Shown piece after piece: positions 45,377 to 54,814 of a stretch of 64,000 nucleotides of DNA. The notes beneath the pieces were generated by a model. That model was given only the letters and a program-made list of their open reading frames with translations. It made no database searches and was not told where the DNA came from. Every line of letters begins with the position of its first letter. Position 1 is the stretch's first letter. The translations under genes and the position numbers were made by a program. The stretch comes from Frigoribacterium sp. JB110 (GTDB lineage Bacteria; Actinomycetota; Actinomycetes; Actinomycetales; Microbacteriaceae). Where the stretch lies: NCBI RefSeq assembly GCF_900163665.1, contig NZ_FUIA01000020.1:103211-167210 (forward strand), read 5' to 3'.

Positions 45377-47818
45377 TCAGCTGCTCATCGCCAGCTTGCG
45401 CTGGCGGATGGCGAACGCTGCGGTTCCGGCACCGATCACGAGCAGGCCGGCAGCCAGGAGCACGAACGGAGTGACGTTGAAGTCACCACCGGTCACAGCC
45501 AGGTCGGTGTCGGTGTCGTCCGTGCCGTCGGTGGAGCCGTCCGTACCATCCGTGGAGCCGTCCGTGCCGTCGGTGTCGGTGGAGCCATCCGTACCGTCCG
45601 TGCCGCCGTCGGTGCCGTTGTCCGGCGCCTCGACCGTGAAGGCCACGGTGGCCGACTCATCGCTGGTCGCACCGTTGATGCTCTGGGTGGCCGTTGCCGT
45701 GTACTCGCCGTCGGCGAGCACGTCGGTCGTGACCTCCCAGTTGCCGTCCTCGTCGACCGTCGCTGTGTACTCGACACCGTCGACGACGAGGGTGACCTCG
45801 GCCCCGGGGATGCCGGTGCCGGTGACGGTCGGGCTGGTGTCGTCGGTCGTCGAGCCGTCAGCCGGGTTCTGGATGGCCGGGGCTTCGACGGGGGAGAGGA
45901 CCGTGACCGAGTCGGTCTCGGGGACCTCGATGCCGTCAACGGTCTGCGAAGCGGTGATGCTCGTCTCGCCGTACTCGTTGGCGGTGACGGTTGCGGTCCA
46001 CGCACCGCTGTCGTCGGCCGTAGCCGTGCCAGCGATTCCGCTTCCCTGGTCGCTGGCGACCGTCAGCTCGACCTCGGCGCCCGGAGTCGCGGTACCGGTG
46101 ACCTCGACGTCGGAACCGCCGGTGACCTCGCTGCCGTCAGCAGGCGACTCGATCACGATTGGGTCGGTCTCGAACGGAGCGGCTTCACCAGACAGGGCGA
46201 AGTAGCCGAGGCTGCCGTAGTCGGTGTAGCCGCCTGCGTTGCCGGTGGGGCCACCCGTCGCCGTGCTCGGGTCGCCGAAGCCGACGCCCTCGACGGACAG
46301 GTAGTAGGTGCCGGCAGCCAGGTCATCGACCGAGACGGAGGCGCCGAGACCGATGGCGACGTCCTCAGACTCGCGCTCGGCGGCGGGGTCGTTCGCGGCG
46401 ATCTCGTCGCCCGCCTCGTCGCGCAGTGTGAGCTTCGCATCGAGGTTCGGGTGCAGGTCAGCGACCTCGACGGTCGCCGACACGGTGCCGCCGGTGGTCG
46501 TCACGCTGTAGACGTCGACATCGTCGCTGGTCTCGATGGCGCTCGCAGCCTCGAAGGTGCCGTCGGTGTTGTCGAGAGCCTTCGCCGTGTCCAGGGTGCC
46601 GTCCACCTCGTCCGCCGCGGGGTCGGCGCGGTCCGTGTAGGTGAAGGTGGCCGTGTACACGTCAGACGTGTCGCATTCATCGTTCTCATCGATGCCGTAG
46701 ACTTCGTCGCCCGGCTGGGGGTTATCGTCGTCCACCTCGGTTGGGTCATAGCAGTACGCCGTGGCGAACTCGCCGCTGGCGTTCTGCCATCCCACGAACA
46801 GTTCTTCGGCCTTGGAGCGGTCGGTGATGATCGCCAGGTCGTCCTGGCCCTGGGTGGACTCGTTGTACTCACCCATGGACCACTGACTGAGCGGCACCTG
46901 ATAAGTGGCGCCCATGATCGGGCCCCACACGCCATCGGTCGGCTGGTAGTACTCGTCGTCGCCGTGGCCGTCGTGTTGGAGCCCGAAGTTGTGGCCCGCC
47001 TCGTGACTGGCGGTGTCAGCGATGCTGCGTGCCGTGGCATCGGCGGAATTGCCGCCGCCCACGCCCTCGGTGAACACCAGGGCACCGGTGAGGTAGTCGG
47101 AACCGACGCCGCCGAGCCAGGCGAGACCGCCGGTGCCCGCTGCTTCCGGCAGCGTCTCGTCGTAGGAGTCGGTGATGATGACGTGCGAGCCGTACTTGTC
47201 GTCATCGGCCGAGGTCTTGTACAGGTCGTCGTCTTTCGGCTCCGCAATCGTCACGTTGACGTCGAACGGCGCGTAGTCCTCGGCGACGGCCGCCCAGACC
47301 TCTTCGACAAATGCGGTGTCCGCCGCGGCGGCCCCTTCAAAGTTGAGAGTCGGGATGGCCTCGCGGACGAGGGTCGGCGGGTCTCCCTCATACACAGCGT
47401 CATTCCAATGCGTGCCCTCGAGGGTCTCGCCTTCGAAGTCGAGATAGACGGTGACGTCAGCGCCGGGACGGGAGCCGTCGTCCGGGTTGCCCGGCACCTG
47501 CGCCCCCTCCGGTGCGGCCGGAAGGCCCTTGGTGCTCATCGGCGCAGTCTCGGCCGCCGGGTCCACGTGCATGACGAATCCGGACTCGGAAACCTTGATC
47601 TCGTCGCTGCGTTCGAGCTGCTTCAGCTCATCGACGGTTTCGCCGGTGCGCTGTGCGGCGAGCTCGTACTTGTCGGTCTCGACCTGAGCGGTCGAGAAGC
47701 TTGCTTCTGCTGGCGACTCTTCGGCGGCGGCGGGAAGAACCGCGCCACCGAAGGCCAGCGCACCCGCGCCGACTGTCGCCGCAGTGGCCGTGAGCCACTT
47801 ACGGTGTGTTGATTTCAC
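45377..47818 (-). CDS. Secreted, wall-anchored metzincin-type zinc metalloprotease
   Basis: An 813-residue exported protease. Signal peptide to about residue 32; an N-terminal pro-region with the TVDELKQL module (about 50-90); a metzincin-like catalytic domain with HEAGHNFGLQHDG (272-284, three zinc histidines) and a plausible Met-turn GPIMG. A pre-peptidase-like beta domain (about 420-530) and two Ig-like repeats (about 545-730, each with TGTxxPGAEVxLxV) follow. A threonine/aspartate/glycine-repeat linker leads to LAVTG with a membrane helix and RQRK tail, a class E sortase signal. It probably degrades extracellular protein at the cell surface. Confidence 0.9.
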   Translation of the reverse strand: MKSTHRKWLTATAATVGAGALAFGGAVLPAAAEESPAEASFSTAQVETDKYELAAQRTGETVDELKQLERSDEIKVSESGFVMHVDPAAETAPMSTKGLPAAPEGAQVPGNPDDGSRPGADVTVYLDFEGETLEGTHWNDAVYEGDPPTLVREAIPTLNFEGAAAADTAFVEEVWAAVAEDYAPFDVNVTIAEPKDDDLYKTSADDDKYGSHVIITDSYDETLPEAAGTGGLAWLGGVGSDYLTGALVFTEGVGGGNSADATARSIADTASHEAGHNFGLQHDGHGDDEYYQPTDGVWGPIMGATYQVPLSQWSMGEYNESTQGQDDLAIITDRSKAEELFVGWQNASGEFATAYCYDPTEVDDDNPQPGDEVYGIDENDECDTSDVYTATFTYTDRADPAADEVDGTLDTAKALDNTDGTFEAASAIETSDDVDVYSVTTTGGTVSATVEVADLHPNLDAKLTLRDEAGDEIAANDPAAERESEDVAIGLGASVSVDDLAAGTYYLSVEGVGFGDPSTATGGPTGNAGGYTDYGSLGYFALSGEAAPFETDPIVIESPADGSEVTGGSDVEVTGTATPGAEVELTVASDQGSGIAGTATADDSGAWTATVTANEYGETSITASQTVDGIEVPETDSVTVLSPVEAPAIQNPADGSTTDDTSPTVTGTGIPGAEVTLVVDGVEYTATVDEDGNWEVTTDVLADGEYTATATQSINGATSDESATVAFTVEAPDNGTDGGTDGTDGSTDTDGTDGSTDGTDGSTDGTDDTDTDLAVTGGDFNVTPFVLLAAGLLVIGAGTAAFAIRQRKLAMSS

Positions 47819-48206
47819 TTCACTGATTCCTGTGTGTCGGTGGAAAGAACAAGGACAATCCAGAGGGACGATACCAGTTCGTTGTAATCGGCAAAACTAC
47901 CCAAGTACCCATGGGCAGTAGGTTGGGCAGTCGCTCAGAATGATTCATTCGAATGCAACATTCGTCCTGCTCTGATTGCATCCTGCTCAGCGAAGGCGCT
48001 GGTCACGCAGTAGAAACGACAGGCCCTGGCGCGGCGCTCTGCACGCATTGTGAATTGCAATGGTGTCATTCTCCACGACCCCGACCGTTGCAATCCCCAC
48101 TCAGTGGGGAGAACTGCCCACTTTCGTCCATGAATGCGCGGAAAACTTCTTCAGAATCCCGGGTGCACCCCTGCTGGGCGGGGCCCGGATGAGGCGAGAC
48201 GACACC
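47819..48206. other. Intergenic region upstream of the protease
   Basis: About 390 bp with noticeably more A+T than its surroundings and no convincing gene. It must contain the protease promoter (leftward). A hairpin TCCCCAC/GTGGGGA (48094-48110) lies downstream of the nitronate monooxygenase gene and could end its transcription. Confidence 0.55.
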
Positions 48207-49223
48207 TCATTCGTCTCCTGCCAGCCACCGGATGACGTTCACCGCCGAATCGGCGCGCGCCGAGCGCCAGCCCGTTCCCGCCCACAGATGCAGCCGATCG
48301 GTGTCGCCCTCCGCGGCCGCCGCGCGCCGCAGCGACCTCGTCAGGTGGTGCACCGCGGGGTACGCGGTGATCTGCGCGCTGTGGTGCCTGTTGATGAAGC
48401 CGTTGCGCAGCGCGCGTGCCGGGCGCCCCGTGAACACACGCGTGATGGCCGTTTCTGTGAAGTCGGGGTCGGCAAGCGCTCGTCGGTGCGCGACCGAGGT
48501 TCCGGCCTCGTCGGTGCGCAGCAGCAGCGTTCCCACCGACACCGCTTCCGCGCCCGCTTCGAGAAGTCGCGCCACGGCATCCGGGCCGTCGACGCCGCCG
48601 GCCGCGATCACGGGAGCCTCGATCTCGTGCTTCACGCGCCGAACGAGCTCAGCGGTGTCGAGCGGACGCGGGTCGTGCGTCGGGTCGAAGGTCGCGCTGT
48701 GACCGCCTGCTGACGAGCCCTGCACCACGAGGCCGTTCACGCCGGAGTCGACGGCCTGCCTCGCCTCGTCCGGTGTGGTCACAGTGGCGAGCACCGTTGT
48801 TCCCACCGACTGCAGCGCGCGCAGGGCGGAGGCGCCTGGGAGCCCGAAGGTGAACGACACGACGGGCACCGGCATCTCCACGAGCATGGCGACCTTGTCG
48901 CCGAGCTGGTCGTCGTCGCTGACCGGTTCGGGGCTGAGCACGATGTCGTACCGCGCGGCCTCCTCCGCGATCTCGTCGACGAAGGCCTCGAAGGCGTCGT
49001 CGTCGATCTCGGCGGACGCAGAGGCGAACAGGTTCACACCGAAATCGCTGCCGATCGACCGCGCCTGTGCGATCTGCTCGGCCAGCGCATCCGGGCTCTG
49101 GTACCCGCCGGCGAGGAAGGGGAACCCTCCCGCCTGCGCGACCGCACGCGCCAGCGCGATCGTGGACGGGCCGCCGGCCATCGGAGCGGCGGCAAGGGGA
49201 AGTCGGGAATCCAGGATCGGCAT
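48207..49223 (-). CDS. Nitronate monooxygenase (2-nitropropane dioxygenase-like)
   Basis: A 338-residue FMN-dependent TIM-barrel enzyme that oxidises alkyl nitronates. Landmarks are the N-terminal LPLAAAPMAGGPSTIALA, VVQGSSAGGHSATFD in the middle with the catalytic-histidine region, and the FMN-phosphate loop IAAGGVDGPDAVARLLEAGA then AVSVGTLLLRT. Length is normal. It is divergent from the TSUP gene with a 94-bp gap and is transcribed toward the protease. Confidence 0.92.
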   Translation of the reverse strand: MPILDSRLPLAAAPMAGGPSTIALARAVAQAGGFPFLAGGYQSPDALAEQIAQARSIGSDFGVNLFASASAEIDDDAFEAFVDEIAEEAARYDIVLSPEPVSDDDQLGDKVAMLVEMPVPVVSFTFGLPGASALRALQSVGTTVLATVTTPDEARQAVDSGVNGLVVQGSSAGGHSATFDPTHDPRPLDTAELVRRVKHEIEAPVIAAGGVDGPDAVARLLEAGAEAVSVGTLLLRTDEAGTSVAHRRALADPDFTETAITRVFTGRPARALRNGFINRHHSAQITAYPAVHHLTRSLRRAAAAEGDTDRLHLWAGTGWRSARADSAVNVIRWLAGDE

Positions 49224-49317
49224 GGACGTCTCCTCCTCACGTGCGCGCAGCGCTGCTGCCCGTCCAATGAGAGTACGCCGCGAAAGCGGGGGATGCGGCG
49301 ACGACTAGAATCACCTG

Positions 49318-50094
49318 GTGCCGGAGATCGACGTGCTCACTCTCGTGCTTCTGCTCGTCGCGGCTCTCGCCGCCGGATGGGTCGATGCGGTCGTGGGCGG
49401 GGGAGGGCTCATCCAGTTGCCCGCCCTGATGCTCGCGCCGGGCATCGCGCCGCTGCAGGCGCTGGCGACCAACAAGCTCTCCAGCGTGATGGGGACGGCG
49501 GTCGCGGCGACCACGTACTCGCGCAGGGTGAAGCCCGACCCTCGCACGGCGGTGCCGCTGGCGCTCGCCGCTCTCGCCGGTGCCGTCTTCGGCGCCGCGC
49601 TGGCGACGCTGATCCCGGCGGAGGCGTTCGACCCGATCATCCTCGTCGTGCTCATCGGCGTCGGCGCCTTCACCGTCTTCAAACCGAAGATGGGTGTGCA
49701 CACGAATCGCCGCTGGCACGGCTGGAAGCACGTCGTCGCCGCGACCATGATCGGACTCTTCGTCGGAACCTACGACGGCGCACTCGGGCCGGGAACCGGC
49801 TCCTTCTTCGTGATCCTCTTCGTCAGCGTGCTCGGCTACGCCTTCATGCCCGCTTCGGCCTTCGCCAAGATCGCGAACCTGTGCACCAACATCGGAGCAC
49901 TCATCTTCTTCATCCCCGCGGGCCACGTGATCTGGGGGCTCGGCCTGGCCATGGGCGCGGCGAATCTCGTGGGTGCCTACATCGGCGCACGGATGGCGCT
50001 GTCGAAGGGGTCGAGGTTCGTGCGCGTGGTGTTCATCGTCGTGATCGCGGCGCTGGTCGCGAAGATCTCGTGGGACATGATCACGGGCGGATGA
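49318..50094 (+). CDS. TSUP-family (TauE/SafE) membrane transporter
   Basis: A 258-residue protein with about eight hydrophobic segments and two related glycine-rich halves. AAGWVDAVVGGGGLIQLPAL near residue 18 and GTYDGALGPGTGSFFVILFV near 150 are the two conserved motifs of the TauE/SafE family, which exports sulfite or organosulfonates. The start is GTG 49318. The substrate is not evident. It converges on mgtE. Confidence 0.9.
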   Translation: MPEIDVLTLVLLLVAALAAGWVDAVVGGGGLIQLPALMLAPGIAPLQALATNKLSSVMGTAVAATTYSRRVKPDPRTAVPLALAALAGAVFGAALATLIPAEAFDPIILVVLIGVGAFTVFKPKMGVHTNRRWHGWKHVVAATMIGLFVGTYDGALGPGTGSFFVILFVSVLGYAFMPASAFAKIANLCTNIGALIFFIPAGHVIWGLGLAMGAANLVGAYIGARMALSKGSRFVRVVFIVVIAALVAKISWDMITGG

Positions 50095-50123
50095 GCGGTC
50101 CGCGCGGTCCGCTCATCCGCCCG

Positions 50124-51470
50124 TCACAGGCCGAGCAACCAGGTCGCCATCAGGAAGTAGATGATGAGACTGGTGGCATCGCAGAAGGTCGCGATGAACG
50201 GTGTGGAGAACACGGCGGGGTCGGCGCGCACGGCGCGCGCGATCAGCGGCATGGCGCCGCCGACCGTCGCGGCGAGCGTGCACACGCACAACAGGGTGAT
50301 GCCGATCACCTCGCCGAACTCGAGCCCGAACACCAGACTCGCCGCCGCGAATCCGATCGTGCCCAGCAGCGCGCCGAGCATCAGGCCGACCCTCACCTCC
50401 CGCCACATCACGAGCAGGATGTCGCGGGGTCTGACCTCGCCCAGCGCGAGCGCGCGGGTGACGGTCACCGCGGCCTGTGACCCTGTGTTCCCCGCCGTTC
50501 CGGTCAGCAGCGGCACGAACAGCGCCAGGGTGACGACCTGGTCGAGCGTGTGCTGGAAGACGTTGAGCACCTGCACCGTCAGAACGGCCGACACCGCCAG
50601 GACGAGCAGCCACACCACGCGGGAGCGCACCAAACCCCACATCGGCGCGGTCAGGTACGGGCGGCGCAGCGGCTCGGCACCACCCTGTCTGGCGGCCCTG
50701 CGGTCCTCGCTGCGCTCGACGATCGCGTGCGCGTCGTCGCTGGTGAGCAGACCGAGCAGCCGATCCTCGCTGTCGAGCACCGGCGCGGCGAGCAGCTGCG
50801 CGTCGATCAGCTCGCGCGCCGCGTACTCGGCGTCGTCCGTCGCGTGCACGAACACCGGATCGCGCATGTGGTCCTTCACCAGCGCGCTCGGGTCGCCCAT
50901 CACGAGCCGGCGCAGGCTGATCACGCCGAGCAGGCGACGATGCGGTGAGGTGACGGGGAGCTGGTAGATGGTCTCAGCGCCCAGCCCGCGGTGCCGCACG
51001 TGCGTGAGCGCGTCGCCCAGCGTCATCTCGTCGTTCAGACGCACGTACTCCGTGCTCATGTAGCGGCCGATGCTGTCGGCGTCGAAGCCGAGCATCGGCG
51101 CCGTCAGCGCGCGCTCGGTCGGCGACAGGCCCTTCATGAGCGACGCGGCCACGCCCGCCGGGAGCTCGTCGAGCAGCTGGGCTCTGTCATCCGGGTCGAT
51201 CTCTTCGAACACGCGCGCGACGTCCTCGTCCTGCAGGCCCAGGATCAGCTCACTGCGCATCTCCGGTTCGAGAAGCTCGAAGACCTCGAGGGCCCTGGTG
51301 CGCGGCAGCAGCCGGTAGATGATCGCTCGGTCGTCGGTGTCCTCGCGCTCCAGCAGGCGCGCGATGTCGTGCGGATCCTGCTCGGTGAGGGTGGCTTGGA
51401 TGGCGGTCAGTGATCGTTCTCGGAGAGCCTCATTCATCCGCTCGATGAGTTCGTCGAACTCCTCGTCCAT
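50124..51470 (-). CDS. mgtE: Magnesium transporter MgtE
   Basis: A 448-residue Mg2+ channel. An N-terminal MgtE_N domain of superhelical repeats (about 20-125, [26 protein letters not shown]) is followed by two CBS domains (about 130-255) that sense magnesium. The C-terminal part holds five membrane segments with the pore motif [20 protein letters not shown] 51470 is chosen because GGGAGG precedes it; a frame extension to 51551 lacks support. No magnesium riboswitch is recognised in the short upstream region. Confidence 0.94.
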   Translation of the reverse strand: MDEEFDELIERMNEALRERSLTAIQATLTEQDPHDIARLLEREDTDDRAIIYRLLPRTRALEVFELLEPEMRSELILGLQDEDVARVFEEIDPDDRAQLLDELPAGVAASLMKGLSPTERALTAPMLGFDADSIGRYMSTEYVRLNDEMTLGDALTHVRHRGLGAETIYQLPVTSPHRRLLGVISLRRLVMGDPSALVKDHMRDPVFVHATDDAEYAARELIDAQLLAAPVLDSEDRLLGLLTSDDAHAIVERSEDRRAARQGGAEPLRRPYLTAPMWGLVRSRVVWLLVLAVSAVLTVQVLNVFQHTLDQVVTLALFVPLLTGTAGNTGSQAAVTVTRALALGEVRPRDILLVMWREVRVGLMLGALLGTIGFAAASLVFGLEFGEVIGITLLCVCTLAATVGGAMPLIARAVRADPAVFSTPFIATFCDATSLIIYFLMATWLLGL

Positions 51471-51595
51471 CGCGCACCTCCCTTGCTCCAAGTGGCCGAC
51501 GTGCGATTGTCGCCCGCCAGGATGAATGCTCGCCGACAGCCGCGCGAACACCGCGTAACGCCCCCCACCCGAGCGTAGTCTCCGCGCCCCGCTGC

Positions 51596-51663
51596 CGAGA
51601 TGCGCACCTTTCGTCGAGATGCGTCGATTTCAACGCCCAAATGTCGAAAAGGTGCGCATCTCG
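51596..51663. repeat. 16-bp perfect inverted repeat upstream of the Cds1-like gene
   Basis: CGAGATGCGCACCTTT (51596-51611) and AAAGGTGCGCATCTCG (51648-51663) are exact inverses 36 bases apart. A partial third copy of CGAGATGCG lies between them. Could be a terminator, a regulatory stem or one copy of a dispersed palindromic repeat. Confidence 0.65.
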
Positions 51664-51703
51664 CGAGCGCTGTCTGTGTGGGATCACCGGCTACGCTCGA
51701 CGC

Positions 51704-52768
51704 ATGGAGACGCGCAGCGGATGGGCCGATGAGGCGGTGCGACTGCTGGAGGCCGACGCGAACCGCAGCGCGGACACCCACCTGCACGTGTTCCCGCTGC
51801 CTGCCGAATGGGGCATCGACCTGTATCTGAAGGACGAGTCGGTGCACCCGACGGGCTCGCTCAAGCATCGCCTCGCCCGCTCGCTCATCCTCTACGGTCT
51901 GGTCAACGGCCGGATCGGCCGCGACACGACCCTCATCGAGGCGTCGAGCGGATCGACCGCCGTCAGCGAGGCGTACTTCGCCCGGATGCTGGGGCTCGAG
52001 TTCGTCACCGTCGTTCCGCGTTCGACCAGCACGGAGAAGATCGAGCTGATCGAGTACTACGGCGGTCGCTGCCACTACGTCGACCACCCGCCCGAGATGT
52101 ACTCCGAGGCAGAGCGGCTCGCCGCCGAGTGCGGCGGCCACTACCTCGACCAGTTCACCTACGCCGAGCGCGCGACGGACTGGCGCGGCAACAACAACAT
52201 CGCCGAGAGCGTCTTCCAGCAGCTCGCCCTCGAGCGCTTCCCCGTGCCGAGCTGGATCGTCGTCGGCGCGGGCACCGGCGGCACCAGCGCGACGTTCGGT
52301 CGGTACGTGCGCTACCGCCGCCACGCCACGCGCGTGGCGGTCGTCGATCCGGAGAACTCGGCGTTCTACGGCGGGTGGGAGACCGGCGCGACCGACTACG
52401 GCACGGGAATGCCCAGCCGCATCGAGGGAATCGGCAGGCCCCGGATGGAGCCGTCGTTCATTCCCAGCGTGATCGACCACATGATCCGGGTTCCCGATGC
52501 GGCCTCGATCGCGGCCATCCGAATGCTGCGCGAGCGCACCAGGCACTGGGCGGGCGGGTCGACGGGCACCAACCTGTGCGGTGCGTTCGAGCTGATCGCC
52601 GGCATGCTCGAGCGGGGCGAACGCGGCAGCGTCGTCACGCTCATCTGCGACGGCGGGGAGCGGTACGAGAAGACGTACTACGACGATGCGTGGGTCGCCG
52701 AGCACGACCTCGACCCCGCCCCGCACCGCGAGCGGATCGAGCGCTTCCTGGCTACCGGGCGTTGGTGA
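51704..52768 (+). CDS. PLP-dependent cysteine synthase-family protein, Cds1-like
   Basis: A 354-residue fold-type II PLP enzyme. The PLP lysine lies in [11 protein letters not shown] (about residue 54), the substrate loop in [15 protein letters not shown], and the phosphate-binding [14 protein letters not shown] follows. The sequence resembles Cds1-type cysteine desulfhydrases of actinobacteria (producing pyruvate, sulfide and ammonia) more than classical CysK. ATG 51704 is preferred over an in-frame ATG at 51641, which lies inside the inverted repeat. The 3' end is duplicated 1.3 kb downstream, on the far side of the nuclease gene. Confidence 0.85.
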   Translation: METRSGWADEAVRLLEADANRSADTHLHVFPLPAEWGIDLYLKDESVHPTGSLKHRLARSLILYGLVNGRIGRDTTLIEASSGSTAVSEAYFARMLGLEFVTVVPRSTSTEKIELIEYYGGRCHYVDHPPEMYSEAERLAAECGGHYLDQFTYAERATDWRGNNNIAESVFQQLALERFPVPSWIVVGAGTGGTSATFGRYVRYRRHATRVAVVDPENSAFYGGWETGATDYGTGMPSRIEGIGRPRMEPSFIPSVIDHMIRVPDAASIAAIRMLRERTRHWAGGSTGTNLCGAFELIAGMLERGERGSVVTLICDGGERYEKTYYDDAWVAEHDLDPAPHRERIERFLATGRW

Positions 52769-52785
52769 CGACCCGCGCCGGAGCG
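52708..52785 (+). repeat. 78-bp direct repeat, left copy
   Basis: Contains the last 19 codons of the Cds1-like gene plus 17 bp. It is 74/78 identical to 53993-54070. The two copies bracket the DUF1016 nuclease gene. Confidence 0.9.
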
Positions 52786-52917
52786 TGATGCCGTTGTGCA
52801 ATGCTTCGTTGCGCGAGAGTGCTGTGGGGTCACGGATCGGGCCGCTCTGATCAGGCCTTCAGGCGTTCCATGCGACGCGTCACTACGAGTGTCGCCGGTT
52901 GCACGTACGGTGACGCC

Positions 52918-53961
52918 ATGACGAACCTGATCCCGGATGAGTATGCGGCCACGCTCGAGGAGGTCAAGAGGCAGGTCCATACCGCACGGTTCCGGGCGCA
53001 ACGGAAGGCCAATGCCGAACTTCTGCAGTTGTGGTGGCGAATCGGTCGTACGATCCTCGACCGGCAGACCGAGCAGGGTTGGGGTTCGAAGGTCCTCGCG
53101 CGGCTCGCCGCCGATCTGCGTGCTGAGTTTCCCTCCATTAAGGGGTTCTCTCGTGCGAATCTCTTCTACATGCGCGGATTCGCGGAGGCGTGGCCGGACC
53201 CCACGGCAATTGTCCAACGACCTGTTGGACAATTGCCGTGGGGTCATGTGATCGTGATGCTCGACAAGCTCGACGACCAGGCACTGCGCGACTGGTATGC
53301 CGCCAAGGACGCTCACTACGGCTGGAGCCGAGCCGTGCTCGCGCACCAGATCGCGACACGTCTTCACGAGCGGGAAGCGGCCGCGCCGACCAACTTTCCC
53401 GGTGCGCTTGGTCCGTCGGACTCCGAGCAAGCGCAGGAGCTCACGAAGGATCCATACGCCCTCGACTTCCTCGCCGTCGATGGTGACGCTTCGGAGCGAG
53501 AGCTCGAGCAGCGAATGGTCGACCGGATTCTCGACACTATGCGTGAACTCGGCGCGGGATTCGCGTTCGTCGGCCGCCAGATGCACTTCGACATCGACGG
53601 TGAGGACTTCTATGTCGACCTGCTGTTCTTCCACATCGAGCAGCTGCGCTATGTTGTCGTCGAACTCAAGACCACCACATTCGCACCGGCTGATGCGGGC
53701 CAACTCGCGTTCTACGTCACCATCGTCGACGATCGACTCCGCAACCACGACAAGCATCGACCGACGGTCGGGATCCTCCTCGTCGCGGGCAAGAACGACA
53801 CAGTCGTCCGATACGCGCTCGCGTCGACCGCCCAACCTGTTGCTGTCAGCCGCTATCAGCTCGAGCAAGAAGCTGACGCAGCGCTTCCGGACGAGCGCAC
53901 GCTCGTCGAAGCCTTCACCCACGAACTCACTCGAGCCGACGACGGACTCGTCGAGTCATAG
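52918..53961 (+). CDS. DUF1016 (YhcG-like) PDDEXK nuclease domain protein
   Basis: A 347-residue protein with the helical DUF1016 N-terminal domain (about residues 15-170; NAELLQLWWRIGRTILDRQ, GFSRANLFYMRGFAEAWP and the VGQLPWGHVIVMLDKL block) and a C-terminal PDDEXK-type nuclease domain (about 185-330). In the latter, VGRQMHFDIDGEDFYVDLLFFH supplies the acidic residue and YVVVELKTTTF the ExK. Members often accompany restriction or mobile defence loci; this one stands alone and is bracketed by 78-bp direct repeats. ATG 52918 is chosen by family N-terminus. A 22-bp perfect inverted repeat lies inside the gene. Confidence 0.88.
   Translation: MTNLIPDEYAATLEEVKRQVHTARFRAQRKANAELLQLWWRIGRTILDRQTEQGWGSKVLARLAADLRAEFPSIKGFSRANLFYMRGFAEAWPDPTAIVQRPVGQLPWGHVIVMLDKLDDQALRDWYAAKDAHYGWSRAVLAHQIATRLHEREAAAPTNFPGALGPSDSEQAQELTKDPYALDFLAVDGDASERELEQRMVDRILDTMRELGAGFAFVGRQMHFDIDGEDFYVDLLFFHIEQLRYVVVELKTTTFAPADAGQLAFYVTIVDDRLRNHDKHRPTVGILLVAGKNDTVVRYALASTAQPVAVSRYQLEQEADAALPDERTLVEAFTHELTRADDGLVES
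53197..53245. repeat. 22-bp perfect inverted repeat inside the DUF1016 gene
   Basis: Arms 53197-53218 and 53224-53245 are exact inverses with a 5-base loop. The segment encodes DPTAIVQRPVGQLPWGH, a conserved part of the family. Such a long perfect palindrome in coding DNA is unusual. Confidence 0.9.
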
Positions 53962-53992
53962 ACCGCACGTTTGAGCGCGCTCCACTGTCTGG

Positions 53993-54070
53993 CCTCGACC
54001 CTGCCCCGCACCGCGAGCAGATCGAGCGCTTCCTGGCTACCGGGCGTTGGTGACGACCCGCGTCAGAGCG
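53993..54070 (+). repeat. 78-bp direct repeat, right copy
   Basis: 74/78 identical to 52708-52785. It still encodes the Cds1-like C-terminal tail ([14 protein letters not shown] then stop) without the rest of that gene, and also includes the 3' end of the minus-strand membrane-protein gene. This copy therefore marks the original convergent gene junction. Confidence 0.9.
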
Positions 54071-54288
54071 GAGGCGCCAGGTCGGTCGAGCGACGTCCAT
54101 GCGAACCATGCGATCGCGCCGAAGAGCGGGAACGCGATGACCGCAATCGCCCAGCCCCATCGGATGAGCGGCGGCAGCTCGTTGTCGCGGAGCGCCTGCG
54201 CGATCGCCAGTGCCATGCCCGCGAGCAGTACTGCCGCGGCGATGATGCCCACGGCGAGGAACGCGATGAAGAGCGGGTCGGTCGGCAT
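54037..54288 (-). CDS. Small two-helix membrane protein (PLDc_N-like)
   Basis: An 83-residue protein with two hydrophobic segments (about residues 7-30 and 42-65). The second, WAIAVIAFPLFGAIAWF, matches the PLDc_N-type short membrane domain (found at the N-terminus of cardiolipin synthases and as stand-alone small proteins). The function of stand-alone copies is unknown. Its 3' end lies in the right copy of the 78-bp repeat and overlaps the remnant tail of the Cds1-like gene. Confidence 0.75.
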   Translation of the reverse strand: MPTDPLFIAFLAVGIIAAAVLLAGMALAIAQALRDNELPPLIRWGWAIAVIAFPLFGAIAWFAWTSLDRPGASALTRVVTNAR

Positions 54289-54373
54289 CCCGCCAGGCTA
54301 GCGACGCTCCGGACCCCGGACAAGGGCGATAGCCTGAACCGACCGAGTGACGCGGCGGCGAAGGGACAGTGGC

Positions 54374-54814
54374 GTGAACAAACGGATCCTCCTGGTGAAC
54401 GGGCCGAACCTCAACCTGCTCGGCACACGTGAGCCGGCGACCTACGGCCACGACACGCTCGACGACGTCGTCGCACTCGCCTCCCGCACGGCCGGTGAGC
54501 TCGGCTTCGAGGTGCGCGCCGTGCAGAGCAACCACGAGGGCGAGCTGATCGACGCGATCCATGCCGCTCGTGAGGACTGCGACGCCGTCGTGATCAACCC
54601 CGGCGCCTTCACCCACACGTCGATCGCGCTGCGCGACGCCCTCTCCGGTGTCTCCCTGCCGTTCGCCGAGGTGCACATCTCGAACGTGCACGCCCGCGAG
54701 GAGTTCCGGCACCACTCCTACCTCTCCGGCATCGCCTCATGCGTCTTCGTGGGAGCAGGCACCCGCGGCTACGAGTTCGCCGTGCGCCGGATGATCGAGG
54801 TCGTCAGCGCGTAG
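54374..54814 (+). CDS. aroQ: 3-dehydroquinate dehydratase, type II
   Basis: A 146-residue type II dehydroquinase, third step of the shikimate pathway. It has [17 protein letters not shown] at the N-terminus (active-site tyrosine and arginine), [12 protein letters not shown] (asparagine and histidine region) and [20 protein letters not shown] 54374 gives [12 protein letters not shown] and follows AAGGGA. Its 3' end overlaps the convergent IclR gene by 11 bp. No other aro gene is present nearby. Confidence 0.95.
   Translation: MNKRILLVNGPNLNLLGTREPATYGHDTLDDVVALASRTAGELGFEVRAVQSNHEGELIDAIHAAREDCDAVVINPGAFTHTSIALRDALSGVSLPFAEVHISNVHAREEFRHHSYLSGIASCVFVGAGTRGYEFAVRRMIEVVSA

Noticed and set aside
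47953..48192. 79-codon forward frame upstream of the protease
   Set aside because: Has an ATG but no ribosome-binding site or motif, and lies in a region that must hold promoter elements.
51471..51703. Magnesium (M-box) riboswitch upstream of mgtE
   Set aside because: The mgtE start follows directly on its ribosome-binding site and the upstream sequence shows none of the M-box conserved segments; the inverted repeat there is a different structure.
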